Positions 8,863 to 16,237 of a stretch of DNA of 59,265 bases are shown piece by piece. The position numbers and the translations under genes were made by a program. Origin of the DNA: Phormidium willei BDU 130791 (lineage in GTDB: Bacteria; Cyanobacteriota; Cyanobacteriia; Cyanobacteriales; Geitlerinemataceae). Where the stretch lies: NCBI GenBank assembly GCA_001637315.1, contig LSZA01000011.1, positions 1 to 59,265 of the forward strand, written 5' to 3'. Below the pieces are notes generated by a model. That model was not told where the DNA came from. It searched no databases and saw only the letters and a program-made list of their open reading frames with translations. Each line of letters opens with the position of its first letter. The first letter of the stretch is position 1.

Positions 8863-9453
8863 CTATTGCCTATTGCCCTCTTCCAAAGCATTACAGTTAT
8901 AAAGCATCTGTGCCTCCGCCTCTGCCAACGGAATTTGCACATGAGGAACCCCATCAAGCCAATTTTGGAACGATCGCCCCCCCTGGGCAATAAACTCGCG
9001 TAACCGAGGCAACACCTGAGGGCGATAGAAGCCACAGAGCGGTTCCCAGCCCGCCTGAGAACGCGCGACAGCCACCAACTCCTCAGAAAAATGGTTTTCT
9101 AAATCATTCACCCAGCCCCGCAAAATTGCCCCATCCAGACAGGGTAAATCGCAACCTAACAGCCAAATCCAATCCACCTCAGCCGGGTTAGACTCCCGCA
9201 GAACCTGTTGCAAAGCCACCAAGGGGCCTTCACCGGGCTGTTCATCAGCCAGCCAGTGATAATCGGCCGGGAGAATCTCCCGATAGCGATCGCCCCAAGG
9301 GGTCATCACCGTGACATCTCCCACTACCGCCGCTGCCACATCATACACCCGCCGCAACAAGGGAACCCCCTCCCACAATACCAAAGACTTATCTCGGCCC
9401 ATACGGCGACTCTGGCCCCCGGCTAAAATCACAGCTTTCACCTTAACGGACAT
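8863..9453 (-). CDS. mobA: Molybdenum cofactor guanylyltransferase
   Basis: MobA transfers GMP to molybdopterin to make the MGD cofactor, which the nitrate reductase NarB (encoded at 21153-23363) needs. The nucleotidyltransferase signature LAGGQSRRMGRDK is near the N-terminus, followed by WLLGCDLPCLDG with the metal-binding aspartate and GFYRPQVLPRLREF. The start at 9453 (MSVKVKAVILAGG) puts the signature at the usual position; an in-frame codon two residues upstream is also possible. The gene overlaps the end of the upstream TrpD-like gene (stop at 9443), so the two are translationally coupled. The pair appears to belong to the nitrate cluster, from which it is separated by the sqr-hdr genes. 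Confidence 0.93.
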   Translation of the reverse strand: MSVKVKAVILAGGQSRRMGRDKSLVLWEGVPLLRRVYDVAAAVVGDVTVMTPWGDRYREILPADYHWLADEQPGEGPLVALQQVLRESNPAEVDWIWLLGCDLPCLDGAILRGWVNDLENHFSEELVAVARSQAGWEPLCGFYRPQVLPRLREFIAQGGRSFQNWLDGVPHVQIPLAEAEAQMLYNCNALEEGNRQ

Positions 9454-10507
9454 GATCACGTAACTCCTGAACTTTTGTCATCAATCGCCCTTGACTGAGA
9501 TTCTGTTCAGCCGTGGTTAATCCTTGCTGTAAACTGCTGCATACGCCGCAACGCCAGAGATAAAACCCTAAATTCCAAATTGCAGCCGGCATCAGGGGCG
9601 TATTGTCTCCGGCCAGGGTGCGTTGCAACATCTCAATAGACTCCCGTTCCCCATCGAGGGGAACATCGCTTCCCCCTAAGTCATATTCAATCGGATGTAG
9701 ATGTAACCGTTCCCAGGTGGGGGAGGTGTCGTCGCCGGGTTGTCCAAATTGACCAATAATGGCCGGCCGACTGCGGGGCAAATCACAACTACCTTCTAGG
9801 CCCTTAACGGTGGTAAAACAGGGCTGTTGACGTAAGTTTAAGGCCGTTTGAAACAGACCTTCGGTGGGGGGATGGACGAACCCACAGACGAGATGAACCG
9901 GGCCTTCGTAGGGAACCCACATGAGTTCCATCGTTGCGACGGGGGGCCGTTTGCCAAGTTGCTCTCGATAGGTAACGAGTTGTTCGGCGGCGGGGAAGAA
10001 GTTAGGCTGATAGTAGAAACTGATGCGATGGTGGCTGAGGATATTAGAGAGGCGATCGCGCCCCAGTGTCGTCCAATCAATGCCTAATCCCTGCCAAATG
10101 TCAATCAGGGGAACTCCATATTTAGTCGGCATCCGGCCGCTACCGTGAGTTAGACAAGCGACCCCTTCGACGGCTAAACCCAGGGCCGTGATGAGGGTGA
10201 CCGGGGCCGTGCGCGATCGCCCATCGTAGGGGCAGCCTAACACAGTCACCAATCCGTCAATAGCCGGGAGTTTCTGGGCCTGGCGATCGCAAGCATCCAA
10301 AAACCCCGCCAGTTCCTCACCGCGCGGCCGTTGAATGCGATGGGCAATTAGAAACGCCCCAATCTGGGCGGGGGTGGCTTCTGCCGTTAGCATCATCGCC
10401 ATCGCCTCAGCAGCATCATCTCGACTGAGATTTTTGCCCGTATGAGGGCCACTACCAACACGCTGAATAAAGGGGCGAAATCTGTCGCTCATCGTCAAGG
10501 ATGCCAT
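9443..10507 (-). CDS. Anthranilate phosphoribosyltransferase-like protein (TrpD2/YbiB type)
   Basis: The 354-residue protein has the glycosyltransferase-family-3 layout of TrpD: an N-terminal helical domain (RDDAAEAMAMMLTAEATPAQIGAFL in pieces) and a phosphoribosyl-binding half with CLTHGSGRMPTKYGVPLI. The classical anthranilate- and PRPP-binding motifs of genuine TrpD (such as the GTGGD loop) are not intact; position-equivalent LGCPYDGRSRTAP is seen instead. It therefore resembles the TrpD2/YbiB group, which bind nucleic acids or other substrates. In cyanobacteria such genes are often next to nitrate genes (recollection). Here it overlaps mobA by 11-17 bp in one transcription unit. The true function is unknown. 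Start could also be the ATG five codons downstream (10492). Confidence 0.8.
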   Translation of the reverse strand: MASLTMSDRFRPFIQRVGSGPHTGKNLSRDDAAEAMAMMLTAEATPAQIGAFLIAHRIQRPRGEELAGFLDACDRQAQKLPAIDGLVTVLGCPYDGRSRTAPVTLITALGLAVEGVACLTHGSGRMPTKYGVPLIDIWQGLGIDWTTLGRDRLSNILSHHRISFYYQPNFFPAAEQLVTYREQLGKRPPVATMELMWVPYEGPVHLVCGFVHPPTEGLFQTALNLRQQPCFTTVKGLEGSCDLPRSRPAIIGQFGQPGDDTSPTWERLHLHPIEYDLGGSDVPLDGERESIEMLQRTLAGDNTPLMPAAIWNLGFYLWRCGVCSSLQQGLTTAEQNLSQGRLMTKVQELRDHVR

Positions 10508-10546
10508 TAAGGGGGACGGTTGTCATCAACCAATCCCCATTGTTTC

Positions 10547-10629
10547 AGGATTCACCGCACCAGAGCAATCGGATTATTCTACCCCTGCTCGTCCATGATG
10601 CAATTGTTGAATCCTCATGGTTGAATCCT
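10547..10629. promoter_or_regulatory. Three copies of a GTTGAATCCT-like motif between the TrpD-like gene and sqr
   Basis: GTTGAATCCT occurs at 10606-10615 and 10620-10629, two direct copies 14 bp apart. An inverted near-copy, CAGGATTCACC, begins at about 10547. The three lie in the 360-bp gap between the divergent genes at 9443-10507 and 10868-12259. They could be an operator for either gene. The gap also holds a small inverted repeat ATGATA/TATCAT around 10657-10681 next to an AT-rich stretch that could be a promoter. No known regulator site is recognised. Confidence 0.35.
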
Positions 10630-10771
10630 GTCGGTGTTGCCCAAACTTCGCCTTCATGATACGAGAAATCTAATTATCATATTTTTTGTTTTTTGTCAAG
10701 ACAAATCCAACAAAAGTTGACCCGTATAGGCTTAGGGGCGAGCCATCACCCTTGCCACCAGACAAGACATA

Positions 10772-10788
10772 CTGTAGAGTAGTAATAT
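10772..10788 (+). promoter_or_regulatory. Possible sqr promoter region with an 11-mer shared with ntcB
   Basis: CTGTAGAGTAG at 10772-10782 is followed at once by TAATAT (10783-10788), a plausible -10 element about 80 bp before the sqr start; no good -35 hexamer is seen. The same 11-mer in the same orientation relative to the downstream gene occurs 29 bp before the ntcB start (plus-strand 18636-18646, complement). A weak NtcA- or activator-type site is one explanation, chance is another. Confidence 0.3.
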
Positions 10789-10867
10789 AACCTTAGAACT
10801 AGAAACAAAATTTAATAAAGCGGGTCGTCAGGTTAAAGTTCACAGCCAACAGAACGCAACCCGTGTC

Positions 10868-12259
10868 GTGGCCGATGTTTTGTACAACCCCCCGTACAAA
10901 CCACAGTCCCAATTTTTGTCCAAATCATCCTTGAAGTTCCCCTCAACTATGTCATCGACTCTGCAAGCCTCCGAGAATACCCCTGCCTTGGATGACGAAA
11001 AACCCCGCCAAGTTGTCCATTACCCCATTGTCATTATCGGAGGAGGTGCAGCGGGCATCACCACCGCCTCCCTACTCCTGAAACAAGACCCCTCCCTCAG
11101 CATTGCCATCATCGAACCGTCTGAGAAACACTACTATCAACCGGGTTGGACCCTAACCGGTGGTGGCGTGTTTCAAATCGAAGACACCGTCAAAGCGCAA
11201 CACCAGGTAATCCCCAAAAGCGTCACCTGGATTATCGAGCGAGCCACCGAATTCAAGCCAGAGCAAAACGCCGTCCTCACCACCGGTAACCTACAAGTTG
11301 AGTATGACGGCCTAATCGTCTGTCCAGGCATCCAAATTAACTGGCATCTCATCAAAGGCCTCAAAGACGCCATCGGCAAAAACGGAGTCACCAGCAACTA
11401 CTCCCCCAAATACGCCCCCTACACCTGGGAAAGCATCCGTCACTTCAGCGGTGGGAACGCCCTATTCACCTATCCCAACACCCCCATCAAATGTGGCGGC
11501 GCTCCCCAAAAAATCATGTACATGGCCGACGACCACTTCCGCAGCAAAATGGGCCTGCGAGACCGCTCCGATGTCATGTTTCTGACCCCAAACACCCGTA
11601 TGTTTGGCGTTGAAGCCTATGCCAACGTCCTCGGAAAAGTCGCCAAAGAGCGCCAAATCAACGTTAAATTTGCCCATAACCTCAAAGAGATTAAAGGCGA
11701 GCAGCAAGAAGCCATCTTCGACATTCTCGAAAATGACACCCCCGTCGATGAAGTCAGCATTCCCTACAACTTCATCCATGTCGCCCCTCCCCAGAGTGCG
11801 CCAGATTTCATTAAACACAGTCCCCTAGCAGACCCCGAGAGTCCCTATGGTTGGGTCGATATCTATCCCGGAACCTTGCAACACAAGCGTTATCCTAATA
11901 TCTTCAGCCTCGGCGACGCCTCCTCCGCCCCCACCTCCAAAACCGCCGCCGCCGTCCGTAAACAGGCCCCCGTCGTCGCCCAAAACCTACTCAGCTTCTT
12001 CAACTCAAGGCCCCTCGTCTCGGAATATGACGGCTACACCTGTTGTCCTCTGATTACCGGTTATGACAAAACCGTCATGGCCGAGTTTGATGGCTACAAC
12101 TGCCAGCCCACCTCGAGTTTCCCCCTCAACCCCACCAAAGAGCGTTGGGTGATGTGGTTGATGAAAAAACACGCTCTCCCCTGGATTTACTGGAATCGCA
12201 TGTTGACCGGTAAACCCTTTGAAGGCAACTATATCAAACCCTTCCGCTGGCGCGGTTAA
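10868..12259 (+). CDS. sqr: Sulfide:quinone oxidoreductase, type II
   Basis: SQR is a peripheral membrane flavoprotein that oxidises sulfide to sulfane sulfur/polysulfide and passes electrons to quinone. The 463-residue frame has the Rossmann FAD motif VIIGGGAAGITTAS (about 55-68), a second FAD segment LGDASSAPTSKTAAAVRKQ near 348-366, and two expected redox cysteines. These are Cys209 in KCGGAPQKIMYM, matching the mitochondrial SQOR pattern, and the pair TCCPLITGY near 392. The pattern is that of type II SQR (animal- and heterotroph-like) rather than the type I SqrA known from anoxygenic growth of some cyanobacteria. The first 27 residues are low in conserved character, and the ATG at 10949 (MSSTLQ) is an equally good start. 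A strong terminator follows; the hdr operon begins 300 bp downstream on the same strand, which ties the gene to sulfur oxidation. Confidence 0.9.
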   Translation: MADVLYNPPYKPQSQFLSKSSLKFPSTMSSTLQASENTPALDDEKPRQVVHYPIVIIGGGAAGITTASLLLKQDPSLSIAIIEPSEKHYYQPGWTLTGGGVFQIEDTVKAQHQVIPKSVTWIIERATEFKPEQNAVLTTGNLQVEYDGLIVCPGIQINWHLIKGLKDAIGKNGVTSNYSPKYAPYTWESIRHFSGGNALFTYPNTPIKCGGAPQKIMYMADDHFRSKMGLRDRSDVMFLTPNTRMFGVEAYANVLGKVAKERQINVKFAHNLKEIKGEQQEAIFDILENDTPVDEVSIPYNFIHVAPPQSAPDFIKHSPLADPESPYGWVDIYPGTLQHKRYPNIFSLGDASSAPTSKTAAAVRKQAPVVAQNLLSFFNSRPLVSEYDGYTCCPLITGYDKTVMAEFDGYNCQPTSSFPLNPTKERWVMWLMKKHALPWIYWNRMLTGKPFEGNYIKPFRWRG

Positions 12260-12321
12260 GTCTCTTGGCCCCCGTTAACTCTCTCCTGGGGCAGATTTCT
12301 CGTTCATTCACCACAACTCCT

Positions 12322-12361
12322 CCCCCTAACCTCGGACTCAAGACTAGGTTAGGGGGTTTTT
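12322..12361 (+). terminator. Rho-independent terminator after sqr
   Basis: A stem of about eleven base pairs (CCCCCTAACCT against AGGTTAGGGGG) encloses a 13-nt loop and is followed by TTTTT. It lies about 60 bp past the sqr stop, so hdrC1 needs its own promoter in 12362-12556. Confidence 0.85.
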
Positions 12362-12462
12362 ATGATTAATCACTCCATTTATATTAAGTTATGTAACAAA
12401 AATGAGGAATAGCCGGTTTAGGTTATATCATAGCTACATAGACATATATGCGAGAGACTATT

Positions 12463-12527
12463 CATCTAAGGCAACTGATAAGGCAACTGAGAGACTCCTT
12501 AGACAGCACTTAGATGTATTAGATGTA
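12463..12527. promoter_or_regulatory. Short direct and inverted repeats in the hdrC1 leader
   Basis: The leader before hdrC1 contains AAGGCAACTGA twice (12468-12478, 12480-12490) and TTAGATGTA twice in tandem (12510-12518, 12519-12527). An inverted pair TCTAAGG (about 12465) / CCTTAGA (about 12497) brackets the first set. This density in 65 bp just upstream of the ribosome-binding site GGAGG (12541-12545) suggests an operator or leader RNA structure for the hdr operon. sHdr operons elsewhere are controlled by ArsR-type repressors; no such gene is in the window, so the regulator is unknown. Confidence 0.4.
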
Positions 12528-12556
12528 ACTAAAACAAGTTGGAGGATATTCAGCCA

Positions 12557-13273
12557 ATGGGACAACTCTATGACGAACTCGAACAAGACATTCTTTTCCA
12601 GCATGGGATGAACGCCTGTCTAAACTGCGGTGTCTGTACCGCCGTTTGCCCAGCGGCTGAAGTCTACGACTACTCCCCTCGGGAAGTGATGAACATCGTC
12701 TCAACTCAAGATGACGACCTCATCATCGAAGAACTCCTCACATCCGACAAAATCTGGTTTTGTGGACAATGTTTTTCCTGTAAAACCCGCTGTCCCCGAG
12801 GAAACAGTACCGCCTCAGTCATTTTAGCCCTGCGTCGGCTGTCCGTCCGTCATGGCTACTTCGCCGAGTCCGAAAAAGGCAGACAACAACTCATCGCCAA
12901 ACGGCTATTCGGCGAAAATATGTTGAAACGGGGCTATACCTTACTCGCAGAAAACATGGCCCCAGACCATTTCCCCGAACTGGGCGAAAACTGGGAATAC
13001 TACTACGAACATCAAGCCGAAATGCGGGAATGGTGGGGCGTTCCCATGGACCTAGAAAACAGTGCTGGGTCTCACCGTCAAATTCCTGAAGAGGACTTAG
13101 ATGAATTGCGCGAAATTTACCACAAAACCGGTGCTGTCACCCTCATGGATGCAGTTGAAGCCGGTATGGAACGCAAACTCGGCAGTAAAGCCGAAGTTGA
13201 TAAATACTGGCAAACCTGGTTAGAAACAGCGGACAGCCGCAACTACGACCTTCCGAAATCGAAATCCCGTTAA
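12557..13273 (+). CDS. hdrC1: Heterodisulfide reductase-like iron-sulfur subunit C1 (sHdrC1-like)
   Basis: HdrC subunits carry two [4Fe-4S] clusters and move electrons between HdrA and HdrB. The 238-residue protein has two full cysteine sets, CLNCGVCTAVCP near residue 20 and CGQCFSCKTRCPRG near residue 70, with the usual spacing between them. A long helical, acidic C-terminal extension follows. I chose ATG 12557 because GGAGG sits at 12541-12545; an upstream TTG (12539) would place the Shine-Dalgarno inside the gene. It is the first gene of an operon C1-B1-A-C2-B2, the order of the bacterial sulfur-oxidising sHdr complex. Confidence 0.88.
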   Translation: MGQLYDELEQDILFQHGMNACLNCGVCTAVCPAAEVYDYSPREVMNIVSTQDDDLIIEELLTSDKIWFCGQCFSCKTRCPRGNSTASVILALRRLSVRHGYFAESEKGRQQLIAKRLFGENMLKRGYTLLAENMAPDHFPELGENWEYYYEHQAEMREWWGVPMDLENSAGSHRQIPEEDLDELREIYHKTGAVTLMDAVEAGMERKLGSKAEVDKYWQTWLETADSRNYDLPKSKSR

Positions 13274-13344
13274 CCGCCCACCGCCCACGACGGCCGACCG
13301 GCCCCATGATTTCTTCTCTCCGAAGAACGGCTAAGGCTAGAGTC

Positions 13345-13399
13345 TCCCTGTTCCCTGTTCCCTATTCCCTGTTCCCTATTCCCTGTTCCCTATTCCCTA
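13345..13399. repeat. Heptamer array CCCTGTT/CCCTATT before hdrB1
   Basis: Seven to eight consecutive heptamers of CCCTGTT and CCCTATT fill the end of the 133-bp gap between hdrC1 and hdrB1 and stop 8 bp before the ATG. The same unit occurs at 8845-8880 and at 56099-56131. It resembles the short tandemly repeated heptamers (STRR type) of filamentous cyanobacteria. It occupies the place of a ribosome-binding site. Confidence 0.8.
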
Positions 13400-13406
13400 A
13401 TCACTC

Positions 13407-14453
13407 ATGAAAGTTAAACGCGAAAACCGCCTCTGGGAAACCCACCAAAAAGAAGTTCCCACCGTTGACGATGACGGAGGTCAACTGTGGGGATGCTTCC
13501 GCAGTTGCTTCTTGCAAAGTACCGCCCCCTATACCGAAGGGATTGCCTATAAAGTCTTGAAAAATGACTTAGGCATCGACCTCAGAGAAGCACCCGGCCA
13601 TACCTCATGCGGTGCCATTGGCTATCACGGCGATGTCTCCAATCTGGACACCCAAATGGTCGTGGCGGCCCGCAACTTCTCCGTGGCTCATTATGAACAA
13701 GGGGTTGACAATCTCTTTTCCTTCTGCGTCACCTCCTTTGCCAACTACACCGAAGTCATTAAACTTTGGGAAGAAGAACCCGAACTGCGGGAGTACACCG
13801 AAAAAACCCTCAAAGAAACCACCGGGCGAGACTTTTGGATTCCCCATGTTTCCGGGGAACGGCCATCCGTCGTTCATGCTTCCGATGTGTTTTTTGCCAA
13901 TCGCCATAAACTGGCCGAAAAAGCCAAGTATAGTCTCAAAGGTGTCAAAGCCGTTGACCACATTGGCTGTCACTATGGCAAAATCTTCCCCGGTGAAGCC
14001 ATGGGTGGCGTTGAATTTCCCCAAGTCTTAGTGGGACTATTACAAGCCTTTGGCGCCGAAATTGTAGACTATCCTGAACGGCGACATTGTTGTGGTATGG
14101 GCTTCCGTCAATGTGCCTTTGCCGAAAACCGCGACTACACCGCCAGCAGTGTCTACAAGAAACTCAAAAGCCTCAAAGAAGCTCATCCCGATTGTCGTTT
14201 GATGCTCACCAACTGTCCTGGTTGTACGGTGTTTTTAGATGCCGAACAAGGAACGATTAAAGATGCTCTGGAAGAAGAATTTAATGTCAGCATTTTGGAC
14301 TATGCCCAATTAACCGGCTTGCTCTTGGGCTATGACCCGTTCAAGGATTGTGGTTTAAATGCCAAAGTGGTTCCCATTGAACCCTTGTTAGACCAAATTG
14401 GCATTCCCTATGACACGTCGAAAACCTTTGAAGAACGGCGGCGACCTTTTTAG
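13407..14453 (+). CDS. hdrB1: Heterodisulfide reductase-like subunit B1 (sHdrB1-like)
   Basis: HdrB proteins hold non-cubane iron-sulfur clusters in CCG domains and act on sulfur-sulfur bonds. This 348-residue protein keeps an intact second CCG domain (GCHYGK around 190, RRHCCGMGFRQC around 228, TNCPGC around 272). The first one is altered: SCGAIG replaces CCG (near 71) and FCVTSFAN replaces the CxxC (near 110). A weakened first site matches the division of labour reported for sHdrB1 versus B2. It has its own heptamer-rich leader, and 92 bp separate it from hdrA. No typical Shine-Dalgarno is visible before ATG 13407. Confidence 0.85.
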   Translation: MKVKRENRLWETHQKEVPTVDDDGGQLWGCFRSCFLQSTAPYTEGIAYKVLKNDLGIDLREAPGHTSCGAIGYHGDVSNLDTQMVVAARNFSVAHYEQGVDNLFSFCVTSFANYTEVIKLWEEEPELREYTEKTLKETTGRDFWIPHVSGERPSVVHASDVFFANRHKLAEKAKYSLKGVKAVDHIGCHYGKIFPGEAMGGVEFPQVLVGLLQAFGAEIVDYPERRHCCGMGFRQCAFAENRDYTASSVYKKLKSLKEAHPDCRLMLTNCPGCTVFLDAEQGTIKDALEEEFNVSILDYAQLTGLLLGYDPFKDCGLNAKVVPIEPLLDQIGIPYDTSKTFEERRRPF

Positions 14454-14553
14454 GAGTTTTTGGGGCAGAATCGGACGAAATAACCGTTGCGACAATTGCC
14501 CCTTTCCTAAAGACATTGAACCAACCTAATGATGTAATACGAGGATGAAGAGA

Positions 14554-15639
14554 ATGAGTCAGACAGTTGTAATTATTGGTGGTGGTGTGGCTGGATTGTC
14601 CGCCGCTGGACGCTTACGAGATTTTGGCTATGAGGTCGTTTTGATTGAAAAAGAATCACAAGTTGGCGGATATGTCAAGAATTGGTATAAAGTTTTCCCC
14701 GATTTTACCCCTGGTTCAGAAATTGTCGATCGCTTAAAACAGGATTTACGAGGAACTGAGATTTTAACGGATTGTTCCGTGGAAAAAATTGAGGGAGCGG
14801 CCCCGAATTTTTGGGTCACCACGTCAACGGGGAAAGAGATTGCGGCCAATGCCATTTTAGTCGCCACGGGATTCCGCCACTTTGATGCCACCTTCAAGGA
14901 AGAGTATGGCTATGGTCTTTATGACAATACCATTACTTCCATTGAATTTGATGCCATGCTTAAACAGAAGCAGGTGAGAACGGCGGCCGGCAAGATTCCT
15001 AAAAAAGTGGCCATGGTTCACTGTGTCGGCTCCCGAGATCAGCAGGTGAACAATAACTATTGTTCTCGGGTTTGCTGTACTAATTCCGTGAAAGTGTCGA
15101 TTGGACTCAAGGAATTGCTGCCCGATTGTGAGGTGTTCTCCCTGTATATGGACATTCGCGTTTTTGGTCGCGGCTATGAAGAATTGTACCGAAGTTCTCA
15201 GGAAGAGTATGGCGTGCAATTTATTCGCGGTCGCCTGTCCGAAGCCAGTGAACAGAATAATGGCAGTTTGCTGTTGCGGGTTGAGGATACCTTAACCTCT
15301 CGACCGATGCGATTGACGGTGGATTTACTGGTCTTGATGGTGGGAATGTGCGGGAATTCCGAGTTGTCCGAGGTGGCGGGTTTGAAAACTGGCGTAGACC
15401 GCTTTTATGAAACGGCTCATCAGCAGTATTCCAATAACGCCTCACATCGCCCCGGAATTTTCCTGGCGGGAACGGCGACGGGTCCGAAGGCGATTGTCGA
15501 GTCGATTACCGATGGACGTTCAGCGGCGGCAGATATCGCGGGCTTTTTAGCCACGTCAGCCCCGATGAATGGGATGAATGGCTCCTCTCAGGGACGATTA
15601 GCCGGGATGGAAGTGTCAAATTTAGGAGGACGAACATGA
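14554..15639 (+). CDS. hdrA: Heterodisulfide reductase-like flavoprotein A (sHdrA-like)
   Basis: HdrA is the FAD-containing core of Hdr complexes. The protein starts with the dinucleotide-binding motif VVIIGGGVAGLSAAGRL. It has VATGFRHFD in the middle and the HdrA-specific cysteine block HCVGSRDQQVNNNYC then CC (residues about 155-175), which ligates a [4Fe-4S] cluster, and it ends with GTATGPKAIVESITDGRSAA. At 361 residues it is a short HdrA without the C-terminal ferredoxin domains of methanogen HdrA, as in sHdrA. I prefer ATG 14554; the ATG three codons upstream (14545) lies within the purine-rich ribosome-binding region. Its last four bases overlap the start of hdrC2 (ATGA). Confidence 0.88.
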   Translation: MSQTVVIIGGGVAGLSAAGRLRDFGYEVVLIEKESQVGGYVKNWYKVFPDFTPGSEIVDRLKQDLRGTEILTDCSVEKIEGAAPNFWVTTSTGKEIAANAILVATGFRHFDATFKEEYGYGLYDNTITSIEFDAMLKQKQVRTAAGKIPKKVAMVHCVGSRDQQVNNNYCSRVCCTNSVKVSIGLKELLPDCEVFSLYMDIRVFGRGYEELYRSSQEEYGVQFIRGRLSEASEQNNGSLLLRVEDTLTSRPMRLTVDLLVLMVGMCGNSELSEVAGLKTGVDRFYETAHQQYSNNASHRPGIFLAGTATGPKAIVESITDGRSAAADIAGFLATSAPMNGMNGSSQGRLAGMEVSNLGGRT

Positions 15640-16235
15640 AACGCAAGAAATGCTTTTTTGGTCTGAAAGTCGATCGCCAAGTTGACGGCGATCGCATGAA
15701 TGGAGGGGCCATGGCCAAAGTCCTGGCCGAAGGGGGTCAAGCCGCCGCCATCTCCGCCTGTATGCAATGCGGAACCTGTAGCGGTGGCTGTACCAACATC
15801 GATCGCATGGATGTATCGCCCCGCAAACTGATTCTGATGTTGCAACGCGGCGATTGGGAGAGCGTTCTTAAAAGTAACACCCTCTGGCTTTGTAGTTCCT
15901 GCTATATTTGCACCTCTCGTTGTCCCCGTGGCGTTCGTCCCTCGGATGTGATTGAAGCGGCCAAGGCGATCGCCATCAGCGAAGGAATCGAAAATGATGC
16001 CACTCGTTTCCATGAAATCTTTGTCGAGTTAGTCCAAAAACGAGGCATCCTCTTTGAACCGGAATTGATGCAGAAATATGGGGGACTCAAAGCGATGGTA
16101 GATCAAGCTCCCCTAGGGATTCAACTCGCACTCAAGGGCAAACTCTCTCCCCTTCCGGCCAGCGTCAAGAACCCCGAGCAATTCCATGATGCCCTCGAAA
16201 AACGCAAACGAACTCGCACCCACAACCCTGATTGA
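15636..16235 (+). CDS. hdrC2: Heterodisulfide reductase-like iron-sulfur subunit C2 (sHdrC2-like)
   Basis: This 199-residue ferredoxin-like subunit has two [4Fe-4S] motifs, CMQCGTCSGGCTN near residue 42 and CSSCYICTSRCPRG near 83. It overlaps hdrA by four bases, so the two are translationally coupled, and hdrB2 starts two bases after its stop. In described type I sHdr operons a small hypothetical gene lies between A and C2; it is absent here because the genes overlap. The C-terminus is basic (KRKRTRTH). Confidence 0.87.
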   Translation: MKRKKCFFGLKVDRQVDGDRMNGGAMAKVLAEGGQAAAISACMQCGTCSGGCTNIDRMDVSPRKLILMLQRGDWESVLKSNTLWLCSSCYICTSRCPRGVRPSDVIEAAKAIAISEGIENDATRFHEIFVELVQKRGILFEPELMQKYGGLKAMVDQAPLGIQLALKGKLSPLPASVKNPEQFHDALEKRKRTRTHNPD

Positions 16236-16237
16236 TC

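Noticed and set aside
14458-14553. Missing small hypothetical gene of the sHdr operon, possibly moved before hdrA
   Set aside because: The 91-bp gap has no frame with a start and length of the expected gene.
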